Positions 33,354 through 40,950 of a stretch of 59,214 bases of DNA are shown in pieces. Below the pieces are notes generated by a model, which saw only the letters and a list, made by a program, of their open reading frames with translations, did not search any database and was not told the DNA's origin. Position numbers and translations under genes: made by a program. Where the stretch lies: contig NZ_JAHKRN010000053.1 in the NCBI RefSeq assembly GCF_019396385.1, positions 1-59,214 of the forward strand, read 5' to 3'. Every line of letters starts with the position of its first letter. Positions within the stretch are counted from its first letter, which is position 1. The DNA comes from Nonomuraea harbinensis. Lineage in GTDB: Bacteria; Actinomycetota; Actinomycetes; Streptosporangiales; Streptosporangiaceae.

Positions 33354-33644
33354 TCAGGCCGCCGAGGCAGTCGTGCGGAGCTGCTGGACGTAGGCCAGGA
33401 GGGAATCCCTCGGAACGCGCCTGCTGCGGCCGATGAGCACGGACTCCAGTTCGCCCGATTTGATGAGCTGGAAGTAGACGCTGCGCCCGATCTGGAGCAG
33501 TTCAAGGACGTGCTCCTCTTTGAGGAGGAGCGGGAAGCACGCGCACGGCGACGCCGTGGACGTCGGCTCGCCAGCGGGCGGCATGTGGGTGTGGCGGCTG
33601 GTCAGAGGTTCTCCGACCGTGCTCAGCCCCCTAGCATTGGACAT
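33354..33644 (-). CDS. Excisionase-like small helix-turn-helix protein
   Basis: Up to 96 residues; ATG 33644 and an ATG at 33584 (MPPAGEPT) are both possible starts. The C-terminal 55 residues, LLLKEEHVLELLQIGRSVYF then GELESVLIGRSRRVPRDSLLAYV, form the MerR-like winged helix of Xis/DNA-binding excisionases. In AICEs such a gene lies near int and steers recombination towards excision. Here it is divergent from the XRE-int pair rather than directly before int. Confidence 0.75.
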   Translation of the reverse strand: MSNARGLSTVGEPLTSRHTHMPPAGEPTSTASPCACFPLLLKEEHVLELLQIGRSVYFQLIKSGELESVLIGRSRRVPRDSLLAYVQQLRTTASAA

Positions 33645-34148
33645 AGCTCAGGTCCTTCGAATCGACGCGACTGGCTTGGGCAGCCCTCGGCGGGAAATCG
33701 TGCGATGTTCGGAGCGCCAACTCCGTTCACCAGCACCCCGCCGGGGGCTTATTGCTGTCCGGACCGTGACACCGGGTGGGTTCCCACTCCGTAGTTCTCG
33801 GCCGTACGAAGATCACCGTAACGGTCCATGGCGGCTCGCGCAAGTTTCCGATCGCATATCGCTGCATGCGACGCAAGCGGTCGTTTGTGATATGCGGCCC
33901 CGCTCTTCCGGCAACCACGACGAGCGTTGAGAAGCCCGTTCACCAGGGGATTCCGTTAGTTCGAGGAGGGAAAGCTTCGTATGCTACGCGGCCTCGTCGC
34001 TTACGTCATCTCTCGCTGTTTATCGCCTGGTGGGCGATGCTGATGGTGACGCCCCTCTGTCTGATGTTGCTCGATGATCTTGCGGGTTGTGCTCTGTGTC
34101 ATTAGAGTCCACATGCATTATCCGCATCCCATGGAGGAGTCAGCATTC
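33645..34148. promoter_or_regulatory. Divergent control region between xis-like and xre-int genes
   Basis: About 500 bases without a convincing gene. It contains an 8-bp inverted repeat, CGCATATC at 33853-33860 and GATATGCG at 33889-33896, separated by 28 bases. This must hold promoters for both directions and is the natural place for the XRE protein to bind; exact promoters cannot be read with confidence. Confidence 0.45.
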
Positions 34149-34697
34149 ATGCCGGAGGAGAACGAGTTCTACGTCTGGCTTGCAGCCACGGCGCGTGCCA
34201 GCGGGTACGGGTCTGACGCACAGCTCGCCGAGGCGCTCGGCCTACAACAGTCGACAGTTTCGCGGTGGCGGAAGGGGACCCGCCCGCACATCACACATCT
34301 GGTGAAGCTGGGTCAGCTGTTCCGCATGAGCATCGAGCCGATGCTCGTCATGTCCGGGCATGTCCCGGCCGACCTACTCGGCAACACCGAGCCGCCGGCG
34401 CTGCCCACCCCGCAGATCGTCCGCCAGATCCAGGAAGCCCCACTCCCTGACGGCGTCAAGAAGGCTCTCCTCGAATACTGGGACGAGCGGCTTGAGGAAG
34501 AACAGACTCGGGTCGCCGAGCTGATCAAGTTGTTCGGGTCGAACTTCGGCGGGGCCAGCACTGCGGATTCAGTGGCCGGATCGTTCGGGCTCGCCAGTTC
34601 CAACCTGCCGCGGCACTTTGCCGGCCTCATGCAGCAGGCCGTCAAGGGCCTGAGGTCATCCGCGCGCCGCGCGCGAGGAACAGCGGCGAACCGATGA
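34149..34697 (+). CDS. XRE-family helix-turn-helix regulator next to int
   Basis: A 182-residue protein; ATG 34149 has GGAGGAG about 10 bases upstream, and the frame upstream to 34074 lacks such a site. Residues 20-60 form a lambda-type HTH (DAQLAEALGLQQSTVSRWRKG). A linker and a C-terminal helix (KALLEYWDERLEEEQTRVAE) suggest dimerisation. Its stop overlaps the integrase start, so regulator and integrase are made together. It is probably the switch between maintenance and excision of the element. Confidence 0.82.
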   Translation: MPEENEFYVWLAATARASGYGSDAQLAEALGLQQSTVSRWRKGTRPHITHLVKLGQLFRMSIEPMLVMSGHVPADLLGNTEPPALPTPQIVRQIQEAPLPDGVKKALLEYWDERLEEEQTRVAELIKLFGSNFGGASTADSVAGSFGLASSNLPRHFAGLMQQAVKGLRSSARRARGTAANR

Positions 34698-35962
34698 TGG
34701 CCACGAAGAAGCGCTCCCGTGGCAACGGGGAAGGCAGCTTCTACCAGCGCGGGGACGGCATGTGGATCGGCGCCGTGACGCTGCCGGGTGGCGAGCGGAA
34801 GACCGTCTCTGCGAAGGACAAGACCAAGGCGCGGGAGGAATGGCGCAAGCTGCTCCGCCAGGTCGAGGAGGGCAAGCCGATCACCTCCGGCCGCGGCGTC
34901 ACCCTGGAGCGCTACCTCAACCAGTGGCTCTCGCTCACGCTGGCGCAGCGGGTGGCCGCCGGGAAGATGGCCGAGTCCACGATGATCTCTTACTCGGACA
35001 ACATCCGGCTGCACGTCATCCCGCACATTGGGGGCGAGCCCCTGACCAAGCTGACCCCCGCGCGGTTACGGGCGTGGCTCCTGGAGCTACAGCGCAAGCC
35101 GGCGGCCCGGCAGAAGAAGGCCGTCGAGGGAGAGGACCCGCCGCCGGTGGTGCTCCTGTCCGACCGTACGGTGAACTACTGCCACGCCATCCTCCGGGCC
35201 GCGCTCAACGATGCGTTCAAGGACGAGCTGGTCTCGCGCAACGTGGCCATGCTGGTCGAGCCGCCGTCGGGAAAGAGCAAGCGCGGGACGGCGCTGACGA
35301 GCGAGGAGGCCGACAGGCTGTTCGCGGCGGCGCATAGCCACCGGTGGGGCGTGCTGTGGCTAACGATCCTCGGCCTCGGCCTGCGCCGTGGTGAGGCGCT
35401 CTCGCTGCGTTGGGAGGACATCGACCTGGACAACGCCGTGATCAAAGTCGGCCCCTCGCTGCAGCGCCTGCGGGGCGAGCTCGACCAAGAGACCGGACGC
35501 CGGCGCGGCCGACTGGCCGTGGTCCGCGCGAAGACGGAGGGGTCGGACGCGAAGCTGGCGATTCCCCGGGCCGTGGTCATGCTGCTGCGGCAGCACAAGG
35601 TGGACCAGGCCGCCGAGCGGCTGGCGGCGAAAGTGTGGGCGGACCCGGGGCTGGTGTTCACCACATCGGTGGGGACGCCTATCGAGCCGCGGAACGCCAA
35701 CCGGGCATGGAACGCGCTGTGCGACGAGGTGGGTATCACGCGGCCGGACGGCAAGCGGGTGAGGATTCACGACCTCCGGCACACCGCCGCGACCTGGCTG
35801 CACGGGGAGGGCGTGGACATGAAGACCATCCAGGGGACTCTTCGGCACAGCCGACTCGCCACGACCTCGGAGATCTATACGCACCTCACCGAGGAGGTAC
35901 AACGCCGGGCAGCGGACTCCATGGACGGGGCACTGTCCCGGTTCGGCCGCATCGCTCAATGA
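34694..35962 (+). CDS. int: Tyrosine integrase of the element (AICE Int)
   Basis: A 422-residue protein starting at ATG 34694 (a second ATG follows at once). An N-terminal AP2-like arm-binding domain (GNGEGSFYQRGDGMWIGAV) is followed by a core-binding domain and the catalytic domain with Arg in GLRRGEALSLRWEDID, HDLRHTAATW (His-x-x-Arg) and LRHSRLATTSEIYTH with the second His and the Tyr nucleophile. Length is typical for AICE integrases. It is the last large gene before the tRNA-Arg attachment site and faces it, so it is the enzyme that inserted the element at 36426-36471. Confidence 0.95.
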   Translation: MMATKKRSRGNGEGSFYQRGDGMWIGAVTLPGGERKTVSAKDKTKAREEWRKLLRQVEEGKPITSGRGVTLERYLNQWLSLTLAQRVAAGKMAESTMISYSDNIRLHVIPHIGGEPLTKLTPARLRAWLLELQRKPAARQKKAVEGEDPPPVVLLSDRTVNYCHAILRAALNDAFKDELVSRNVAMLVEPPSGKSKRGTALTSEEADRLFAAAHSHRWGVLWLTILGLGLRRGEALSLRWEDIDLDNAVIKVGPSLQRLRGELDQETGRRRGRLAVVRAKTEGSDAKLAIPRAVVMLLRQHKVDQAAERLAAKVWADPGLVFTTSVGTPIEPRNANRAWNALCDEVGITRPDGKRVRIHDLRHTAATWLHGEGVDMKTIQGTLRHSRLATTSEIYTHLTEEVQRRAADSMDGALSRFGRIAQ

Positions 35963-35991
35963 CCCGATGCACGCTGACCTGCGGGAATGTA

Positions 35992-36076
35992 GGGGTGTGT
36001 AGGGATTCAGGTATTAGCTCTGTACGTATAGGCGCGTAGGTGGAACAGGTAAACCCTACACAGCCCTACACACCCC
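35992..36076. repeat. 13-bp inverted repeat just downstream of int
   Basis: GGGGTGTGTAGGG at 35992-36004 is the exact reverse complement of CCCTACACACCCC at 36064-36076; an extra partial copy CCCTACACAG starts at 36054. The arms are 59 bases apart, too far for a simple terminator. Between int and attR, they could be integrase or Xis binding sites, or protein-bound operators of the CopG-like gene. Confidence 0.55.
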
Positions 36077-36118
36077 CTGTGAAGTGGAGAAACACGGGTG
36101 GACCCCTGCACGCTAGCG

Positions 36119-36156
36119 ATGTAGTCAGATGTAGTCACCTGTATTACTATGTAGTC
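36119..36156. promoter_or_regulatory. Three ATGTAGTC repeats abutting the CopG-like start codon
   Basis: ATGTAGTC occurs at 36119-36126, 36129-36136 and 36149-36156, so spacing is 10 and 20 bases, one and two helical turns. The last copy ends directly before the GTG at 36157. Ribbon-helix-helix proteins bind such short direct repeats cooperatively, so this is the likely autoregulatory operator. Confidence 0.65.
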
Positions 36157-36333
36157 GTGTCGAACAAGCCGACCACTGTCCGGCTGACGGATGAGCAGAA
36201 GGCAGGGCTCGACGCCATTGGCGAGCGAGAGGACCGGAGCCGATCGTGGCTCATCTCGAAGGCCGTGGACGAGTACATCGCGCGGCATCTACGAAGCGAA
36301 GAGACAACTACGAGCGGAGGTGAACCTCGGTGA
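36157..36333 (+). CDS. Ribbon-helix-helix (CopG/Arc-type) small DNA-binding protein
   Basis: A 58-residue protein from GTG 36157. The strand TTVRLTDEQKAGLDAI and helices REDRSRSWLISKAVDEYIA are classic ribbon-helix-helix. No Shine-Dalgarno precedes the GTG; the operator repeats run up to it, so the message may be leaderless. The frame is open to 36040, but that extension is not CopG-like. It is the last gene before the attachment site and may control copy state or excision; no toxin partner is adjacent. Confidence 0.75.
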   Translation: MSNKPTTVRLTDEQKAGLDAIGEREDRSRSWLISKAVDEYIARHLRSEETTTSGGEPR

Positions 36334-36344
36334 ACGAACCGGCG

Positions 36345-36366
36345 CTGCTACAGCCGTTGCTACAGC
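36345..36366. repeat. Right-end copies of the TGCTACAGC arm repeat
   Basis: CTGCTACAGC (36345-36354) and TTGCTACAGC (36357-36366) repeat the pair at 274-295 with the same 12-base period and orientation. They lie 60 bases inside the right attachment site and are best read as arm-type sites for Int or Xis. Confidence 0.65.
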
Positions 36367-36384
36367 ACACCCCTAGAAACGACT

Positions 36385-36416
36385 CAGGGAGTCCCTTTGA
36401 ATCAAGGAACTCCCTG
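36385..36416. terminator. Hairpin between the element and the tRNA-Arg gene
   Basis: Arms 36385-36397 and 36404-36416 pair over 13 bp with one mismatch around TGAATC. It sits 11 bases beyond the tRNA 3' end, on the element side. It could stop transcription leaving the tRNA or entering the element; no long T tract is present. Confidence 0.6.
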
Positions 36417-36425
36417 GTCAAGCTA

Positions 36426-36471
36426 TGCGCGGCCGAGAGGACTCGAACCCCTAACCTTCTGATCCGTAGTC
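36426..36471. repeat. attR: right copy of the 46-bp element-end direct repeat
   Basis: Identical to 135-180. It covers the 3' part of tRNA-Arg from the anticodon loop outwards, plus two bases beyond the tRNA end, so integration restores a complete tRNA. Element length between the repeats is 36,291 bases. Confidence 0.93.
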
Positions 36472-36500
36472 AGATGCTCTATCCATTGAGCTACGGCCGC
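36428..36500 (-). tRNA. tRNA-Arg (anticodon ACG)
   Basis: A 73-nt cloverleaf on the minus strand. The 7-bp acceptor stem pairs GCGGCCG with CGGCCGC, followed by discriminator G; the anticodon loop CTACGGA carries ACG at 36467-36465, and GGTTCGAGTCC forms the T arm. CCA is not encoded. It is the integration target of the element. Confidence 0.96.
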
Positions 36501-36557
36501 TCGCTGCGTAAGCAAGCATAGCGGGTTCTGAGCGATGCCTCGAACCAGTTACGGCTT

Positions 36558-37103
36558 TCATGACCCCGCCGGTTCCTCCTTCTTGGGCCACAGCGTGTAG
36601 CTGACCGGCCAGATCAGGGCGATCAGTGGGACCTTGGCCGCCTGGCCGAGGAACATGTACAGCTCCCCCATGCTCCCCGGCTTCCCCACGAGCCAGCCCA
36701 TGACCAGCACGACTGCCCAGACGATCCCGTACGCGAGGACGATCCGCAGCCAGAAGATCCACTCGGAGCGGGTTCTGGCGGAGCCGGCCTCGGGCGGCCG
36801 GGGCGGTGGGGGGCCGCCGGCGTAGCGGTGGTGGAATTTGGCGTCGGCCCACTTGAGCGTGCTGTGGCCGAACACGATCGAATAGGCGAGGTACGCGGCC
36901 GCGAGGCCGTGTTTGAAGTCCGCCGGGGCGCCGCCGCGCATGTCGATGACCGCCGCCGCGAGCAGGATCACGTCCAGCAGGGGGACGCTGACCAGGAGCG
37001 CGGTGCTGAGGGCGCGGCGGTTCCACAGGTAGCGGCAGGCGAGGCCGAGACCGAGCAGGATCCAGAAGCCGATCTCGCAGGCGATGATGACGGCGACAAT
37101 CAC
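36558..37103 (-). CDS. Integral membrane protein, unknown function
   Basis: A 181-residue protein from GTG 37103, with GGAAG about 10 bases upstream; the frame is open to 37166. Five hydrophobic segments (for example VIVAVIIACEIGFWILLGLG, ALLVSVPLLDVILLAAAVI, and WLRIVLAYGIVWAVVLVMG) with a Pro-rich cytosolic loop near the middle. It is divergent from the sensor kinase gene with about 130 bases between them. It may be linked to that two-component system, but nothing in the protein shows it. Confidence 0.7.
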   Translation of the reverse strand: MIVAVIIACEIGFWILLGLGLACRYLWNRRALSTALLVSVPLLDVILLAAAVIDMRGGAPADFKHGLAAAYLAYSIVFGHSTLKWADAKFHHRYAGGPPPPRPPEAGSARTRSEWIFWLRIVLAYGIVWAVVLVMGWLVGKPGSMGELYMFLGQAAKVPLIALIWPVSYTLWPKKEEPAGS

Positions 37104-37234
37104 GATGTCCAGTCTTCCGGCTCGTACAGGGAAAACATCCTCTTGGGGAACGGCCTGTGGATACATCGAAGTGTGTATCCACAGGCCGTCCCGCGAAGGA
37201 TCGAATTCGCCGCGCGACGTGGTGGGATGTGGGC

Positions 37235-38368
37235 ATGAACCGCGTGGCGCTGGGTGCGGGCCTGGCCTTTCTCGTGGGCCTGGCGCTGATCGAGTCCGGG
37301 GCCCGCATCGACCGCGGCGTGCCCGATTGGGTGCTCGCCATCCCGCTGGCGATCACGTGTCTGGCCGTGCTGCTGCGTTACCGGTCGCCGCTGGGCTCGC
37401 TCGGGCTGGGCACGGTGGGAGTCGTCCTCGACCTGTTCGTGGGGCCGTCGCTGGGCACGGTGCTCGTCTACACCGACAATCTGTACGCGGCCGCGCTCTA
37501 CGGGCCGGCCCGGTTCTCCCGCTGGCTGCTGGTGATCACGACGGTGGCGGCGGTGGGGACCGGGGCGGTGACGGGGTTTCTCTGGGCCGACTGGCGGGCG
37601 CTCGCGCTCACCGTGGTCCAGCTGGGGCTGATCCTGGTCACGCCGGTGACCACCGCCCACATCCTGCGCCAGCACCGCGACCAGGCGGCGGCCGAGCGGG
37701 CCAGGGCCGAGCAGGTGGCGCGGCTGGCGGAGCTCGACCGGCAGGCGGCCATCACGTCCGAGCGGACGCGGATGGCGCGCGAGCTGCATGACATGATCGC
37801 CAACCATTTCAGCGCCATCGCCATCCAGTCCACCGCGGTGCTGTCACGCAAGGACCTCGACGCGGCCACCGTGCGGACGATCATGGAGTCCGTACGGGAG
37901 AACAGCGTGCAGGGCCTGGCCGAGATGCGTTCCATGATCGGGCTGCTGCGGCAGGAGGGCGACGAGGGCGAGGCCCTGAGACCTCGGCTGCGCGACGCCG
38001 AGGGCCTGGTGGAGCGGTCACGCCAGTCCGGGCTGGCCACCGAGCTGAGCGTCGACGGCCCGGCCCGCGATCTGCCCGCCCCCATCGACCTGGCGGCCTA
38101 CCGGATCCTTCAGGAGGCGCTGACCAACGCGCTCAAACACGGCGACTCCCCGGCCAGGGTTCATCTGGTGTACGAGCCGGACCAGGTGTCGATCACCGTC
38201 GACAACGCGGCGAGCAGCCGGGACGACCGGCTGCCGGGGGCCGGTGCGGGCCTCGTGGGGATGAAGGAGCGGGCCGGTCTCGTGGGCGGGACGTTCGAGG
38301 CCGGGCCGCACGCGGACGGCTGGCGTGTCTCGGCGACGCTCCCGGCGCCGGGCCGGGAGGCGACGTGA
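37235..38368 (+). CDS. Sensor histidine kinase, NarL-type (HisKA_3)
   Basis: A 377-residue protein from ATG 37235. Four to five membrane segments fill residues 1-140, then a coiled stretch (AERARAEQVARLAELDRQA) leads to the phosphoacceptor box ARELHDMIANHFS (His about 185). The ATPase has the N box LQEALTNALKHG and the G box GLVGMKERAGLVGG. This is the actinobacterial LuxR-partner type. The response regulator gene follows after a region of tandem repeats. Confidence 0.9.
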   Translation: MNRVALGAGLAFLVGLALIESGARIDRGVPDWVLAIPLAITCLAVLLRYRSPLGSLGLGTVGVVLDLFVGPSLGTVLVYTDNLYAAALYGPARFSRWLLVITTVAAVGTGAVTGFLWADWRALALTVVQLGLILVTPVTTAHILRQHRDQAAAERARAEQVARLAELDRQAAITSERTRMARELHDMIANHFSAIAIQSTAVLSRKDLDAATVRTIMESVRENSVQGLAEMRSMIGLLRQEGDEGEALRPRLRDAEGLVERSRQSGLATELSVDGPARDLPAPIDLAAYRILQEALTNALKHGDSPARVHLVYEPDQVSITVDNAASSRDDRLPGAGAGLVGMKERAGLVGGTFEAGPHADGWRVSATLPAPGREAT

Positions 38369-38420
38369 AGTCCTCCAGGGCGGATGAAGGGCACCGTCGC
38401 CGGACGGACGGTGGCAACGC

Positions 38421-38576
38421 GGCATACGTCAAGGGGATCGCTGGGCGAGCTCGCAGCGCGGCATACGTCGGTGAGACCGGTGGACGAGGTTGCAGCGCGG
38501 CATACGTCGATGGGGCCGGTGGGGGAGATTGCAGCGTGGCATACGCCGGTGGGTGAGCTGGTGAAAGGCGAGGTGG
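38421..38576 (+). repeat. 39-bp tandem repeat, four copies, between kinase and regulator genes
   Basis: The core GCGGCATACGTC recurs with GGCATAC starting at 38421, 38460, 38499 and 38538, exactly 39 bases apart. The period is 13 codons, so the frame stays open across the array and would give a 13-residue repeat (AARHTS...PV.E) if translation began at ATG 38384. It could instead be a leader or regulator-binding array. Confidence 0.85.
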
Positions 38577-38581
38577 GCCGA

Positions 38582-39220
38582 GTGGGCATCAAGGTGCTGG
38601 TGGCTGACGATCATGCCGCCGTGCGGGCCGGGATCGTATTGATCCTGGATGGCGACGAGGACATCGAGGTGGTCGGGGAGGCGGCCGACGGCGTGGAGGC
38701 GGTCGCCATGGCCAAGGAGCTGCGGCCCGACGTGGTGCTGATGGACATCCGCATGCCCAGGATGGACGGCATCTCGGCCACGGCGGAGCTGGCGGGCATC
38801 ACCGATGTGCTGATCCTGACGACGTTCGACGTGGACGAGTACGTGTTCGGCGCGTTGCGGGCGGGGGCCGCAGGATTCCTGTTGAAGAACACGGACGCGG
38901 ACGCGCTGGTCGACGCGGTGCGCTTGGTGGCCGGGGGTGACGGGTTGATCTCGCCGGGGGTGACGCGCAGGCTGATCAAGGCGTTCGGGGAGCAGGCGCC
39001 GGCGCGGCGGGAGCCGGTGGATCCGAAGACGCTGACGCCTCGGGAGCGGGAGGTGCTGGCGTGCATCGGGCGGGGGCTGTCCAACGCGGAGATCGCCGAA
39101 GAGCTCGCCATGGCCGAGGCGACGACGAAGACGCACGTCAGCCGGGTGCTCCACAAGCTGGGCCTGAAGAGCAGGGTGCAGGCGGCCATCTACTACTCAG
39201 AAGGGGAGATAGGGCCGTAA
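38582..39220 (+). CDS. Response regulator, NarL/FixJ family
   Basis: A 212-residue protein from GTG 38582, which gives the usual receiver start (IKVLVADDHAAVRAG). Acidic pair Asp9-Asp10, phospho-acceptor Asp55 in LMDIRMPR and Lys102 in LLKNTDADAL are present. The C-terminal LuxR HTH reads LTPREREVLACIGRG then NAEIAEELAMAEATTKTHVS. GTG 38573 and ATG 38384 are alternative starts; the last would add a repeat-rich 66-residue tail at the N-terminus. Partner of the kinase upstream. Confidence 0.9.
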   Translation: MGIKVLVADDHAAVRAGIVLILDGDEDIEVVGEAADGVEAVAMAKELRPDVVLMDIRMPRMDGISATAELAGITDVLILTTFDVDEYVFGALRAGAAGFLLKNTDADALVDAVRLVAGGDGLISPGVTRRLIKAFGEQAPARREPVDPKTLTPREREVLACIGRGLSNAEIAEELAMAEATTKTHVSRVLHKLGLKSRVQAAIYYSEGEIGP

Positions 39221-39221
39221 T

Positions 39222-39551
39222 GTGGGCGTCGTGTCCATGCCGCCGCCTCAGCAGCCACAGCAGCCCCGGTCCACCGGCGTGGTCGTGGGGCTCGCGGTGG
39301 TCGGGCTCTTCGCCTACATCGTGGTCAACGTCTTCGTGGGGGTCGTCGCCGTGTCGATGGCCACGAACGTGGTGCTGGCACTGGCGGCCGGTTTCCTGGC
39401 CGTCGGCGCGCTCGGGGGCGGGGTGGTGTTGCTGTCGCTGCGCAGGCCGTGGTCCAAAGGGCTGGGCCTGGGGTTGATGATCGGCTGGGGGTTGGTGTCG
39501 ATCGTGTCGGCCGGCTGGTGCACGGGGCTCAATCCGGGGTTGTACGCCTGA
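39222..39551 (+). CDS. Small membrane protein, paralogue of the next gene
   Basis: A 109-residue protein from GTG 39222; GTG 39231 and ATG 39237 are possible too. After a short Pro/Gln-rich N-terminus come three membrane segments. The C-terminal block, RRPWSKGLGLGLMIGWGL followed by CTGLNPGLY, is shared with the neighbouring 203-residue protein. It starts one base after the response regulator stop, so it may be a target or partner of that system. Function unknown. Confidence 0.7.
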   Translation: MGVVSMPPPQQPQQPRSTGVVVGLAVVGLFAYIVVNVFVGVVAVSMATNVVLALAAGFLAVGALGGGVVLLSLRRPWSKGLGLGLMIGWGLVSIVSAGWCTGLNPGLYA

Positions 39552-39605
39552 AAGCGGACGTCAACCGGCGGGTTCCATCCTGTTCGTCGGTCAAGAGGGA
39601 GAGGG

Positions 39606-40217
39606 ATGACGACACCACCGCCGGACGATCCCGGCAAGCACGATCCGGGCCAGGAGGGGCCGACCCGAAACTTCCGTGACGGGCTTCCGGGACAGGTTCC
39701 GCCGCCACCGCCACAGGGAGCGCCGTGGCAAGCGCCTCCCCCGGAGGGTCCTCCCTGGCAGGGCCCGCCGCAAGGCCACGCGCAAGAGCCGCCGCCAGGG
39801 CCTCACTGGCAGGGCCCGCCGCACGGTCCACCCCATGGCCCACCGCCCGGGCCCCCGTACGGTCCCGGGATGGGCGGTTGGGCGCCGCCCCCTCCCCCGC
39901 CGTCCACCGGCGACAAGGTCGGGATCACCATCGGGATGGCATTCGTAGGCTTGACCGTCTACAGCGTCATCAACGCGATCCTCGGCTTCTTCGTCTTCCT
40001 CGGCGCCATCAGCACTCCCGAACACAGCCGGCCCATGCTCATCGCCGGCACCGCGACGCTGGTGGGCCTCGGGCTGGTCGCCGGCCTCGTCCTGGTGCTG
40101 ATCCGCAGACCCTGGACACGCGGGATCGGGATGGGGTTGATGATCGGCTGGGCGCTCTGGTCGATCTGCACGGCAGGGCTGTGCACGGGGCTGAACCCTG
40201 CACTGTACGGCGCCTGA
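39606..40217 (+). CDS. Membrane protein with Pro-rich N-terminus, paralogue of the previous gene
   Basis: A 203-residue protein from ATG 39606 with GAGGGAGAGGG directly upstream. Residues 1-100 are a disordered Pro/Gly/Gln-rich tail with PPW.xGPP-like repeats; three membrane segments follow, ending RRPWTRGIGMGLMIGWAL and CTGLNPALYG as in the preceding protein. The two genes clearly arose by duplication, with the long tail gained or lost later. Function unknown. Confidence 0.75.
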   Translation: MTTPPPDDPGKHDPGQEGPTRNFRDGLPGQVPPPPPQGAPWQAPPPEGPPWQGPPQGHAQEPPPGPHWQGPPHGPPHGPPPGPPYGPGMGGWAPPPPPPSTGDKVGITIGMAFVGLTVYSVINAILGFFVFLGAISTPEHSRPMLIAGTATLVGLGLVAGLVLVLIRRPWTRGIGMGLMIGWALWSICTAGLCTGLNPALYGA

Positions 40218-40218
40218 C

Positions 40219-40950
40219 ATGCCGCTGCACGAGATCTTCGTCGGCCTCGGCGTCGCGGTCGCCTCGGTGGTGTTCTTCTACGAGGCCCGCAGCAGGGGCG
40301 CGCTCAACGAGCAGTCGCTGGTGGCCGTCACCGGCGCGCTGGTCGGCGGCGCCATCGGCATGCGCCTGGCCGGCTGGCTGGAGACGCTGGACCTGCAGCA
40401 GCTGTGGCTGTACGGCTCACGCAGCGTCCTCGGCGGGCTGGCGGGCGCGTACGTCGGGGTCCTGGTCGCCAAGCGGATCATCGGCTACAAGGAGCGCACC
40501 GGTGACCTGTTCGCGCCGGCGGTGGCGCTGGGCATGGCGGTCGGCCGGATCGGCTGCCACCTGACCGAGGCCCCGGGCCGGCCGACCGGCCTGCCGTGGG
40601 GCGTCCACGCCCCCGCGAGCACGCCCGACTGCCCCGGCTGCCTGGCGGGGCAGGCGATGCATCCGTCGTTCCTGTACGAGATCGTCTTCCACGTGGCCGC
40701 GTTCGCCGCCCTGCTGTGGGCGCGCAAGCGGCTGACCCGGCCCGGTGAGCTGTTCACGTTGTATGTCGCGGCGTACGCGTTCTTCCGGTTCTGTGTGGAG
40801 TTCACCCGGGCCAACGACATCCTGTGGCTGGAGCTGACGGGCCCGCAGTGGTTCCTCCTGCCGGGGATGCTGCTGCTCGGGCTGAGGCTCGCGTACGGGT
40901 GGCGACGCGGCTACTACGCTGCCCTCTTCAAGCGAAAGGTCATGACATGA
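40219..40950 (+). CDS. Prolipoprotein diacylglyceryl transferase (Lgt)-like membrane enzyme
   Basis: A 243-residue protein from ATG 40219. Six to seven membrane segments. The Lgt signature is visible in modified form: GRIGCHLTEAPGRPTGLPWG (in Lgt GRxGNFxNxE...LPW) and HPSFLYE. The Asn residues typical of true Lgt are replaced by Cys-His, so the donor or acceptor may differ. Its stop overlaps the start of the radical SAM gene (ATGACATGA), which ties the two enzymes together and suggests lipid modification rather than ordinary lipoprotein maturation. Confidence 0.8.
   Translation: MPLHEIFVGLGVAVASVVFFYEARSRGALNEQSLVAVTGALVGGAIGMRLAGWLETLDLQQLWLYGSRSVLGGLAGAYVGVLVAKRIIGYKERTGDLFAPAVALGMAVGRIGCHLTEAPGRPTGLPWGVHAPASTPDCPGCLAGQAMHPSFLYEIVFHVAAFAALLWARKRLTRPGELFTLYVAAYAFFRFCVEFTRANDILWLELTGPQWFLLPGMLLLGLRLAYGWRRGYYAALFKRKVMT

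Noticed and set aside
33727..34105. Small open frames in the xis-xre control region
   Set aside because: No ribosome site, no protein-like composition, and the stretch carries inverted repeats expected of a control region.
36157..36333. Antitoxin of a toxin-antitoxin pair
   Set aside because: The CopG-like protein has no adjacent small toxin gene; only the attachment site follows.
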